NCBI RefSeq assembly: GCF_026151205.1
Contig: NC_087084.1
Location: 5,203,538-5,263,537, forward strand
Length of the DNA stretch: 60,000 nt
Reading direction: 5' to 3'
From: Bolinopsis microptera
Lineage: Eukaryota > Ctenophora > Tentaculata > Lobata > Bolinopsidae
Below are positions 34,057 through 44,623 of the stretch, one piece after another. The first letter of the stretch is position 1, and each line of letters starts with the position of its first letter. The position numbers and the translations under genes are program-made. The notes beneath the pieces are model-generated. The model was given only the letters and a program-made list of their open reading frames with translations, searched no databases and was not told the DNA's origin.

Positions 34057-34642
34057 AGGGGGGGCCGGGGGGTCTTCATTCAAAATTCCCTCGAACAATT
34101 GACTTTTTAGTTGTTTTCTGATTAGAAGGGTGAGTGATATTCTATCAGATGCTTTTGGTCCCCCATGGAAAAATATTATTCCTAGCCGACGGAAATTATT
34201 GTCGGTCAAAGGGTCAGCACTTATGAGTATTGTATTGAGCAAGCGGATTTCATCACGTGTCGGAAAATCGGTCTAAAAAATCTATCTTCTCCTACATTTT
34301 TTGAGCATTCACCATGAAACTTTCAGGATTATGTTTAGAGAATAATTTAAAAGACGATGAGCCAGCCGAATTTTGAGATAGCCTTTAAACCTATTTTATT
34401 CGATTTTGAAAATCTTGGACTCGTTTTTTGTCGATTTTTGAGGTCCAAGATTTTCAAAAATTGAAATCGGCTAGGCAATTACAATTACACATAACGCTTC
34501 ATTGACCGATCATAATTTCGTTAGGGAACAATTATTTATCCTGGGACCAAAAGCCTCTTCCCCCTAGCTATCCCTCCCCTCTAATAGTAAACAACATACA
34601 GTCCATTTTCGAGAAAATTTTGATTGTAAGCCCCCGGCCCCT
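34057..34642. mobile_element. TA-flanked MITE, 586 bp
   Basis: The ends form an imperfect inverted repeat of about 36 bp: left AAGGGGGGGCCGGGGGGTCT, then TCAAAATTCCCTCGAA; right end, complemented, AAGGGGCCGGGGGCTTACAA, then TCAAAATTTTCTCGAA. TA dinucleotides at 34055-34056 and 34643-34644 fit a TA target duplication of Tc1/mariner-like elements. No transposase; the 65-codon frame inside is not meaningful. Confidence 0.7.
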
Positions 34643-36060
34643 TAACTGGCTTTATAGAATTAAACTGTATATCATTATTAATCAAATATTACATAGTTCA
34701 TACAATTTAGCAAACGAATTATAAAGACAAAGGGGCAGCTTTAAACAGTTAAAATCAAAGGATTGTGTAACAGTGTAAACTACTTGAACAACAAGAGTAA
34801 CTTACTTTACAAGGAACCAAAGGCTTCTACAGAACACAGCTATTAACAGTTACCAAAACAACCTTTCCAGTACAGGCAAGACATTTGCAGGGTGCATGGA
34901 AAAATATTTAAATGTTTACTCCTCAACAACTCTGAAAATTACAATTTTATAATATTTTCCGATCCTTCGTCACGCACCCTCGAGCAAAGCTACTGGAGAA
35001 ATTATCAACTCGGCAGGTGGTAAAAAATTAACAGAAATGGAACAAAGATCATAGCATTTAATCCTAAAAAGATTTTTCCGTAGTGGGATCTTTGACTTTA
35101 TAAAACTATGTGAAAAGTGGAAGATAGTCGTTAGGACTTTAGGATAGTTCTAATACATAATAACATAAATATTCAAGTCCCCCTTTTCATTGTCTATTAG
35201 TTATGTCTAGTAGCTTAAAACTATTAGAGAAAAATTTATTTGAATTACGTCAATGACTAGAGAAAACGGTTATCATAATTTATGAGAACTAAAAGGCGAT
35301 GAAGCAATAACTGAATAACCTACCCAAAACGGAATTGGCATGGGAATACGACAGGAAGATAATTGACCATTCATGCATTTTACTTGTAGTTGTACAGCTT
35401 GACAGTCAAGCGAAAATATGGAATTTTACTGAATGTGTGCGTTCTAATGAGTTCTAATTTGCAAATTTTTGTGCGTTTTGATTTTCACTGTTCCTCGAGT
35501 TGGCTCTCTTTATTATGTTCTGAAACATTTTCACGCGAATCAAACATATCTTGAATGGAGATGAGATTTCAACTAACGATAAAGGAATCATATCAGTCAT
35601 CATGATGGATCTGAATTTTCAGGAAACTCGGTGTAAGACATTAACCTTGTAAGTTAATTGTTGTGTTATAACTCAACAACCGTGTAATGCATCGTTACAT
35701 TATGTAACCGTAGTATTAATACGGTGTTGAATAATTCAACCTGAGAGTTCCTATAGGCTGACAATTTGGCGAATTGTTCAGCTTAATTGCTATGTTTTTA
35801 TCTCCAAATTTGCCGCACATAATTTTAGGCAGGTGCAGGTCGCGGGATCGCATTATTTGCAAAATATTACTCATCTATATGTTGCCTCTACTTAAGCTAT
35901 AAGGCACACTGATTGCTGTGCCTAAATAAATTAACTGATACAGGTTCAATGTTCAGGTCTTTCAATAAGCACCTGGCTGTACCTCATCTTCCCATTTTCA
36001 GTTCTGTGCCCATTCCTGGTTTATGAGTTATGACAGAGTGTTCTGTTTCAGTCTGAACCT
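34643..36060. other. Non-coding AT-rich stretch
   Basis: No gene or repeat recognised. Confidence 0.4.
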
Positions 36061-36138
36061 AGTTTCATATCACTCAATACCAACTAATAAATCACTAAAA
36101 GGAAGAACGCTCTTATTCTACTACACAAAGTAAGGAAC

Positions 36139-36513
36139 ATGCCAAGCCTTCTCCCTAAATCCATCAAAGAACTTTTCCCTCACGATATTCCCACCTATAA
36201 TTCCACATACGAACATAACCTTTCTTGGTTCACAACTTACAACGGCCCAACATTTAGAAATACTCTTTTCTTCAAAGGACCCATGCTCTCTATTACTAAA
36301 CAAAGTAAGGATATAACTATTCCAAGTTCTACCTTTTCAATTGAAATCTTTAAAAATTCAGCTAAGCGAGAACTCCTCAAGCTGCAAAGCTCAGGAGACG
36401 ATGAAAATTGGCCAAATTTCTTACTTTATAGTATACCTGGGCTAAGAAAGTCTCAAAGAGAAGGGCGCTCGCAAATAGACTACAGCACCGAGTTAGTAAG
36501 CGACAACGCGTAA
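36139..36513 (+). pseudogene. LINE ORF2 C-terminal fragment
   Basis: The 124-codon frame resembles the tail that follows the RT thumb in CR1/jockey-type LINEs: 'NSTYEHNLSWF', 'RNTLFFKGPML', then 'SFSIEIFK'-like segments in which a sequence written FKGP precedes a helix ending KRELLKLQS. No RT motifs are present, and the upstream frame is closed, so it is a 5'-truncated remnant or a short orphan ORF. The family match is by pattern memory only. Confidence 0.45.
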
Positions 36514-36920
36514 AGAAAGATCACTCGCAACAAATGACTATGATCTCTTATCAACAACATTGCATTTTAATTTCACTGTCATGATGCAATGCCGAATTTA
36601 CATCTGCCGCGCAAAACTTTGTATCTATTATTATTAAATAGTAATTAGCATGTTTACAAATTGCGACTCCTACCAGTTTTGCAGACCGTTAGTTATCAGT
36701 TATTATATAGTACTTTTAGTACTGGCAATGCCAGTCTGGCATTTATTATAATATATTTTATTTTACATTATTATATTTTAGTGTGACTTCTATAATTTCA
36801 TTTATCATGTAATTACCATTGATTAATAAATTGCGGCACATGCCAACCTCCACCGTGGGGTTTCAAAAAAAAAAACAGAAAGCACACGTACTGCTGATAT
36901 ATCTGAATTCCTTTTTAATC
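36514..36920. other. AT-rich spacer
   Basis: No gene recognised. Two short direct phrases (agtactttta / tagtactggc) near 36710-36730 are unremarkable. Confidence 0.4.
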
Positions 36921-36936
36921 TGACAGTTATTATATA

Positions 36937-38103
36937 GGGGCAGTATTGTGGGAAACTCGTTCTCCAAATCCACAGAACTCTACAGTTATATAGGGGCAGT
37001 ATTGTGGGAAACTCGTTCTCCAAATCCACAGAACTCTACAGTTATATAGGGGCAGTATTGTGGGAAACTCGTTCTCCAAATCCACAGAACTCTACAGTTA
37101 TATAGGGGTAGTATTGTGAGAAACTCGTTCTCCAAATCCACAGAACTCTACAGTTATATAGGGGCAGTATTGTGGGAAACTCGTTCTCCAAATCCACAGA
37201 ACTCTACAGTTATATAGGGGCAGTATTGTGGGAAACTCGTTCTCCAAATCCACAGAACTCTACAGTTATATAGGGGCAGTATTGTGGGAAACTCGTTCTC
37301 CAAATCCACAGAACTCTACAGTTATATAGGGGCAGTATTGTGGGAAACTCGTTCTCCAAATCCACAGAACTCTACAGTTATATAGGGGTAGTATTGTGAG
37401 AAACTCGTTCTCCAAATCCACAGAACTCTACAGTTATATAGGGGCAGTATTGTGGGAAACTCGTTCTCCAAATCCACAGAACTCTACAGTTATATAGGGG
37501 CAGTATTGTGGGAAACTCGTTCTCTAAATCCACAGAACTCTACAGTTATATAGGGGCAGTATTGTGGGAAACTCGTTCTCCTAATCCACAGAACTCTACA
37601 GTTATATAGGGGTAGTATTGTGGGAAACTCGTTCTCCAAATCCACAGAACTCTACAGTTATATAGGGGCAGTATTGTGGGAAACTCGTTCTCCAAATCCA
37701 CAGAACTCTACAGTTATATAGGGGCAGTATTGTGGGAAACTCGTTCTCCAAATCCACAGAACTCTACAGTTATATAGGGGCAGTATTGTGGGAAACTCGT
37801 TCTCCAAATCCACAGAACTCTACAGTTATATAGGGGCAGTATTGTGGGAAACTCGTTCTTCAAATCCACAGAACTCTACAGTTATATAGGGGCAGTATTG
37901 TGGGAAACTCGTTCTCCAAATCCACAGAACTCTACAGTTATATAGGGGCAGTATTGTGGGAAACTCGTTCTTCAAATCCACAGAACTCTACAGTTATATA
38001 GGGGCAGTATTGTGGGAAACTCGTTCTTCAAATCCACAGAACTCTACAGTTATATAGGGGCAGTATTGTGGGAAACTCGTTCTTCAAATCCACAGAACTC
38101 TAA
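36937..38103. repeat. 56-bp tandem array, 21 copies
   Basis: GGGGCAGTATTGTGGGAAAC begins each 56-bp unit, which continues TCGTTCTCCAAATCCACAGA and ACTCTACAGTTATATA. Units start every 56 bp from 36937 to 38057 without length changes. Units 4 and 9 share two linked variants (GGGGTAG and GTGAGAAAC), exactly 5 units apart, which indicates duplication of a 280-bp block. The last units carry CGTTCTTCAA. In contrast with the 39-bp satellite this array has no random indels. Confidence 0.97.
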
Positions 38104-39017
38104 ATTCCGCACTCCTTATAAATATAGTTTGGTTATAGGGGGGATCATGAGTATGTGACTAGTATTCTGTATTTGTAACTTGTAAGTGTATGTACTTATA
38201 AATCAAGCGTGGTTAAACAAGCTAACTAGTTTTACGGTGGTAAAATAGCAAAGTGAAAAATCGTTAGTTTCGTTGAAAGATAAAAACATTGGCATCAAAG
38301 GAAATCAAATTACATAGTATTATTCTAGTTTCTAATCTAAAACCGTGCTAGATCAAGTAGGTTGAAGCTATCAGGACGTTAAATTCGAGTTCAAAATCTA
38401 ACAATAATTTTAGGAATAAAATCTAACAATCATTTTTAAAACAAAGTGGGGCCAAAAATTCTCAATAATTTAGTGTGAAATCTAACGATAGTCTAACGAT
38501 AGTCTAGTTGGTTACAAATACGTTAGTTTCGGTGTCAACTCAGAAAATCTCATGCAAAAATAGGATTTCCGACTCATCATGGGAAATAGATTAACATTCA
38601 GTTTTCCGAGCTATCAGAAAATGCAGAGGTTAAAAATGATAAATATATATTAAACTGCTTATCGAGAAATAACATTTATTATTTACAAAACCCGTTATCA
38701 ACATTTGCACATGCACACTTAACAAATCTAGCTCGTTTAGAATTTAGATCTGTTTGCTGTTCGCCCCAAGACAGTGTTCGTTTTTTCATACTACAGTTCT
38801 AATTTTTATGCGAAAATAATTGTTAATTACTTCACGATGTCATGAACAGTGTTCATGTAAAGCAAATTGGTTTTTACATTACACATTCAATTAACTGAAG
38901 AAGAACAACTATCCGCATCTGATATTACTCTTTTCTAAAATCTTCCAAATTATCTGTCCAAATTTATCTAGAATTGTCTAGAAAGTTGTAGAATGTTCGA
39001 GAAAGTTCTAGAAGGTC
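38104..39017. other. Non-coding 3' flank of Rab18
   Basis: No other gene found. It would contain the Rab18 3' UTR; the motif TCTAGAAnGTT is repeated near 38970-39015. Confidence 0.5.
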
Positions 39018-42000
39018 TCAGCAGTACGAGCAAGCTCCTCCAGCAGCTCCACCCCCTCCGTTAAGATCTAATCTGTCTGACTGGTAACTGGCATCCCAAA
39101 GCTCTGGGGTCTGTACAATCTGATGGAAAATGCATAACTGTTATTTCTACTGTTATTACTGCTTAAATTAGAGAATTTATTATTTCTACTGTTATTACTG
39201 TTATTAATTAGGCCGGTTATTCGTAATATGGGTCTTTCGCATATTAGGTAATCACTGAAGGGAGAGAGGGGTTTATAAATAATCACACCTGTGTAATTTT
39301 AATTAATAGCTATGAGTAAAACTGATTACAGAGGGGGAGGGGTTCCAGATAGGCCAATAATTTTTGCTAAAATTAGGCCCGATATGTTTGATAGATTAAC
39401 AATAACAACTGTTAGTTTGAACCGAGATTTGTTAAATGGGTGACTGTAAAATTGATATTGGTGGTGTACAGACCTAAAACTCAGCACGATACAAAAGTCA
39501 CAAAGCAAGCGATTTATTTAACTCAAGGGTCGACCGAGTCCTCGGCCTCGGCCTCGGTTTTACCGAGGAATGGCGATTTTTCCTCGGCCTCGGTCAGGAG
39601 GACAATTCCTCGGTTCGCCTCGGCCTCGGTCAAAAATAGATTCGAAATTCCTCGGCCTCGGCGAAATTTGACGATTTTACCGAGGATTTGACCGAGGATT
39701 TTTGTTGAAATTTTGGGAATTTTTCTACAGACTTACAGAGGTTAATGTAAACGAATTTGTAAAATTGAAAATAAAACGACCAATTGACCAGGACACAAAA
39801 CTAAAAATATCATAGTCTAAGATTCATCGTCTGATGAAATGACAATATCTGAGCACTCTGAATCAGAATAATCTTCTGTGCACAGCTCAGAAGGGGGACA
39901 GTCCTCTTTATTTGGGGCTTCAAATTCATTTGGACAGGGGCCGAAGTCGTCCCCAAATGTTTCGATGTTCTTTTTGAGAAACAAGCACCCCTCAAAGTTT
40001 GTTGGCTTAAGGCTGAGGCGATTTAACTTCAGGATGTGCCCTGCTGTAGAAAACAATCTCTCTGGTGCTGCTGATCTCACCACGCTTCTGATAGAATATT
40101 TCAAAATTCACTGTCAATTACTCAGATCCTGCCTGGGCATTCCCACTCCTGACTCTTGGCGAAAATGCCCCTTCATAATGACTTAATGATTGTAACGTGT
40201 GTACACAGTATAGTACACAGTACAATCTGATTAGGTACAGTGCGCTTTTCCTAATAAACAATGCCCTTTTTCCCAACAATTTTTCTGCCAAAATATTCCT
40301 CAGCCTCGGCCTCGGTCAAAATTTGCACTCCTCGGCCTCGGCCTCGGTCAAAAAAAAGAAACCTCGGTTGTCCTCGGCCTCGGTCTAGTAACTAACTGTA
40401 TTTTCCTCGGCCTCGGCCTCGGTCGAAAATCCTGCACTGATTAGCAATTAATTAACTGATTAGCAATTACCTTGGTGACAAGTTCCTCGAAAGCGTCCTG
40501 AACACCCTCCTCAGTTTTAGCACTGCTCTCAATGAACAACATCTTGTGAGTTCTGGCGTACCTCTCTCCCTCGTCACGCTGAACATCACGTTGCTGAACA
40601 GGGTAAAAATTTAGAACTTTTTTTTTTTAATTTAAAAAAAAAAAGTTTTGAACTTGATTGGGGATTTCGCCTGAAGTGAACTCGGCACTAACGTTGAAAT
40701 TTTATTTACAAACAAATCATAAAAATATATATAGGCGTACAAAAATCACAAACATGGACTTTTGAATTTGATTGGTTTCGTTTGAACTGTAAAATGTCAA
40801 ACACAAGGAAATGTATTCAAAGCTCCATTCTATCATTTCATTTCTCGCATTGTAATTTGAACAATTCTTAATAGCAACTTAGTTCTAGCGCCCCACTCAT
40901 TGGGAAAGTTAGCGTTCCCGTTGCACAAACTAATTCGTCCTTTCTATCCACACTGGTTAATAAATGCTGGGGTGGACGCTAAGGTACGAACATTACCACA
41001 GTAAAGAAGGATCCAAAAGTGGCTAAAAATTGGAAAGGAGCTGACTTTGAACTATAAATTATGCGTGCATGAAACTTGAACATTATCTATATTCGTGCAG
41101 GATGCTCCTTGCTACCGTGACTTTAGAGATTAAATTTAATTAATTTAATTAATCAAAGTTAACTGAACACTTTGTGAACATGTAGTTCTGATTTAGTACC
41201 ACTATAGCGAAAAACCAATTTGGAAGGCCAATTACAACACAAGTTAAACAAACCTTATCTATTTTGTTTCCGACGAGCATTCTGACGGCGTTCTGTTTGG
41301 TAACGTATGTGTCTATTTCCTGTCGCCACGTATCGAGATTGGAGAAGGTCTGTCTCACGCTCGTGTCGTACACTGAAATGTAGCATTATAAACGTCACCA
41401 ACAAAGTGGAGATGTGTGGAAAATGAGGCGGTATTGATGAAGTTATGTAAGGGAGGGTCCTATAAAGACATCAATGATGTGCAAGTAATGTTGATGTGGC
41501 AGTGCCACTGGCTTTGAGTCAGACGGTTGTTCTTAAAATCGTAGTGCAAGAAAAATTGGTCGCTCCTGGAATTTTTGCTCAGATCATAGTTTGGACCTGA
41601 GCCAACAAAGTGAACAACCTGGGACTAATTACTCAAACATGTCGCAACACTGTAAACACAAGTTATTTTAGGCAGCGATCACATGACTTTCAACTACAAC
41701 GCGCGCGCGGGATGTGAATACTTTGAATGTGAGCGCTTGAGAACTGCATGCGCTCATTGCATCGCGCGCTACAAACATGCAAGCTAAATTCATTAAGATT
41801 GCGACCGTAATTTGTGTCATTGATGATTTCATTTTCGAGTACGTAATACGCAATACAATTCCAGATAAATATTGAGGATACAAGGGTATCGAATGCCATC
41901 GAAATACTCACCACACGATCATCCGATATCAGTCGAGAAAAATAAATTGAAAAATGAATAAATCAGCTCATTTAATACTTAATAACACGATTCTCCTCCC

Positions 42001-42622
42001 AGCAAGTATATAGGTTTATTATCTCATAAATTACCTAAAATAACTCCGTGGGCTCCTCTGTAATAACTTGGTGTCAATGTTCTGAATTTCTCTTGACCTG
42101 CTGTATCCTGAGAGTTATGTTATCACTGGATTGGAACTTTAAGAATGACTTATTAATTTATATTCATATTCGCATTCCAGTGTTAGTAATCACAGAACAT
42201 AAAAACGTTCAACTATTTCCATCTTGATGTCGTTCTAGAGTTTAAACTATCAATTGATTAATTAATTAATTAATTACCCATATAGCTAGTTTCACATTGT
42301 TTCCCTCAACATTCAGTGTCTTTACTTTGAAATCAACTCCTGTTATAGAAAGCTATTTAAGAAACTTATTCTAGAAAGAAAGCAACAAAGTAAGAACTGG
42401 TCACTGGTCGGATAATGAAATATTGCAAATACAGTCAAAATGCTTGTTTCCCTACAATCATATTCATTTCACTGCAGATCGAAACAATTAACTTGACATA
42501 CCAATTGTAGCAGAAATCTCTGGATCAAACATTCCGTCCACGAATCTCATCATTAACGAACTCTTCCCAATACCGCTGTCCCCTATTATCAATATCTTGA
42601 ACGTTCCTATGTGACTCGACAT
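39018..42622 (-). CDS. rab18: Rab18 small GTPase, complete, six exons
   Basis: Minus-strand exons 42502-42622, 42278-42339, 42035-42107, 41254-41372, 40471-40593 and 39018-39119 join in phase to 600 nt, giving 199 residues plus stop. GTPase motifs: P-loop GDSGIGKS (about residues 15-22), switch I through ISATIGVDFKV, DTAGQE (about 62-67), NKIDK (about 123-127) and [21 protein letters not shown] and [10 protein letters not shown] are close to vertebrate Rab18, which acts in ER/lipid-droplet membrane traffic. The C-terminus, GGACSYC, is a CaaX-like box for prenylation. One oddity: residues after NKIDK run directly into QRDVQRDEG, as in Rab18 (ENREVDRNEG). All splice ends are GT-AG. A hAT remnant occupies the last intron. 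Confidence 0.96.
39515..40437 (-). mobile_element. Non-autonomous hAT element with CCTCGG arrays, in Rab18 intron 5
   Basis: Both sides are dense in the hexamer-like motif CCTCGG (CCTCGGCCTCGGTCAAAA): about 39536-39690 on the left and 40300-40430 on the right. Clustered subterminal repeats of this kind serve as transposase-binding sites in hAT elements. Between them lies a hAT transposase C-terminal remnant. The right end, complemented, begins CAGTGCAGGATTTTCGACCG, similar to hAT termini; the left may begin CAAGGGTCGACCG. No 8-bp target duplication was found, so the borders are approximate. Confidence 0.65.
39817..40104 (-). pseudogene. hAT transposase C-terminal dimerisation (hATC) remnant
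   Basis: The frame contains [20 protein letters not shown] and then [16 protein letters not shown], the signature of the hAT C-terminal dimerisation domain (S.ERLFS.AG ... R..L.P.N.E...FL.KN). It ends in an acidic serine tail. The catalytic DDE region and BED finger are missing. There is no ATG at the start of the open stretch, so it is a fragment. Confidence 0.85.
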
Positions 42623-44623
42623 TTTCTAATAATTTAGTTGAGTTAGTTAGTTTAGTTATATAGTTGAGATACATAAAGAGAATTACACAAGTTAATTTTG
42701 ATGAGGCACCAGTAATCAGTATCCACTAATAACAAAGTTAAAAACTAAAAACAGTGTTCAACTAAACAACAACTTTACATAGCTCAATAACTAGATAAGA
42801 TAGTACACGTCCAATAACAAAGCTCCTGAAGAAATAGAATAGGTTGAAAAGTTACTAATATAAGTGATGAAGGATAGGTTATCGATTTATGTAAAATAAC
42901 TCTAAAATGCAAGGGATAAAATGAAAGCGAGAACATGAACAAATAGTAGTGTTATAATTATTATTAGAAATTATCACAACTAACTAAGTGGCTAGTGTTA
43001 TAACTTATGACAATAAATAACTTATATTAAATATATAAGCGTTATCAGTGCATATATTACATAATATGGATATCTATGCTAGACTCTAAGACTAAAATAT
43101 CCTTTGAGCGGCTACTTATGGACAGAAAGATACCATGAATATGCTGAATTAAATTTCGTTAATATGTTATAACTATATGTACATCTAGATATGAAATGTC
43201 TTGTTTGCATAGTTGGCTTATGTCACATCACGCAAATGACTACATATTATTACATACTTGTACTGTACACTGTACACTGTACACTGTACACTGTACACTG
43301 TACACACATCGTCGAAACATTTTAGAATGAACTGGCAAGTCTATTGAACAATACAATTTTATGATTTAATTCGATTTATGAAATTGCAGAATGATTAAAG
43401 GAACTTTTTTAATAAAACTGCAATAATAATAATTTTCTGTTGTAATTTTTTTACGTTTATAAAAGATTTACATAATCAATCTAACAATTTTACAGATACT
43501 GATAAGAAAAAAAGTGGTCATATCAAATATCCCAAATCGGAAAGCGTACGTAAAGATGAGTAAAAACTGTGAAATATATGACTGTGATGTTTTGGTTGTT
43601 GCAGTGATGACATAGTGAGGTAGTTCAATTTCGACAGATTTATTAACGTTGTCAATTACTAAATGAGGTTTGAAATCCAACTTAAATCGAATACAGACAA
43701 CACTATAGAAATTGTAATCAAATCATATGTAAAATCATTTACAAAAGAATAAACAGCGTTACTTGAATCATATTATCCCTAAAAGATCAGAATTTATTTT
43801 CCTCGGCGATTACTTATGAATTTAAGAAGCAACTTTTAAATAACACCGTACTTAAATATTAACATTTAACATGTCGTAGTTACAAAAGTGAATGACAACA
43901 GTGCGACGTATACTAAAAACAACACCAAACAAATACATTTAAACAACGAAACACGCAGGATTATTCCTTATAATGATATCAACTTATTAACTTACTTTTC
44001 ATATATTAGGTTATAAATACACCCTAGTTAGTGGTTCCTGTACTGTAGTACTTACCACTGCTAAATAATCAATTAATTAAAACAAAGAAAAATGAATGAT
44101 AATATTAGTATCAAATTGTAACTAAATTTTGCCGAGCGCAATAATGTGGTTTCTTAAATAATGTTACGGTCTTAATACCATCTTAAAAGGACATTCCTGT
44201 TAAAATATAACTAAACAATCTAATAACTTAAAATAAACTATACTTCACATACTAGGCCACACGCCACATGCACAGAAACAACGTAAAAAACTTGCACTTA
44301 TACACGACAGCTCCGAATGAATCAGTTTGCATACATTACCAGTTCAATGTGGACACTGCATGCTCACAGTACGTATGACAAAATAGTTGACTCGTGGGAT
44401 ATGAGTATAGGCGACGGCATCATCCGATCAGAAACCAGCTATCAGATTACCAGATATACCATTATATGACCGTCAAAGTTTAGGCACGGTGCCAACTAGT
44501 TTGTCATCTACTGAAGCTATCATGTGTCAAACCGCTCTGTTTAACGGCAGTTTTCCTGGTGACTTGCTGACTATATGATAACCATTCCGGTCATTATCTA
44601 TATATATCGACCTCATTAATTAA
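42623..44623. other. Intergenic region between Rab18 (5' side) and the ABHD 3' end
   Basis: About 2 kb of AT-rich sequence expected to hold the Rab18 promoter and 5' UTR. It contains a 7-bp tandem repeat (CTGTACA)n at 43260-43307, whose TGTACA core is palindromic. No coding exon was found. Confidence 0.55.

Noticed and set aside
36937-38103. CRISPR-like array (regular repeats)
   Set aside because: Units are contiguous 56-bp tandem copies with no unique spacers; the genome is eukaryotic.
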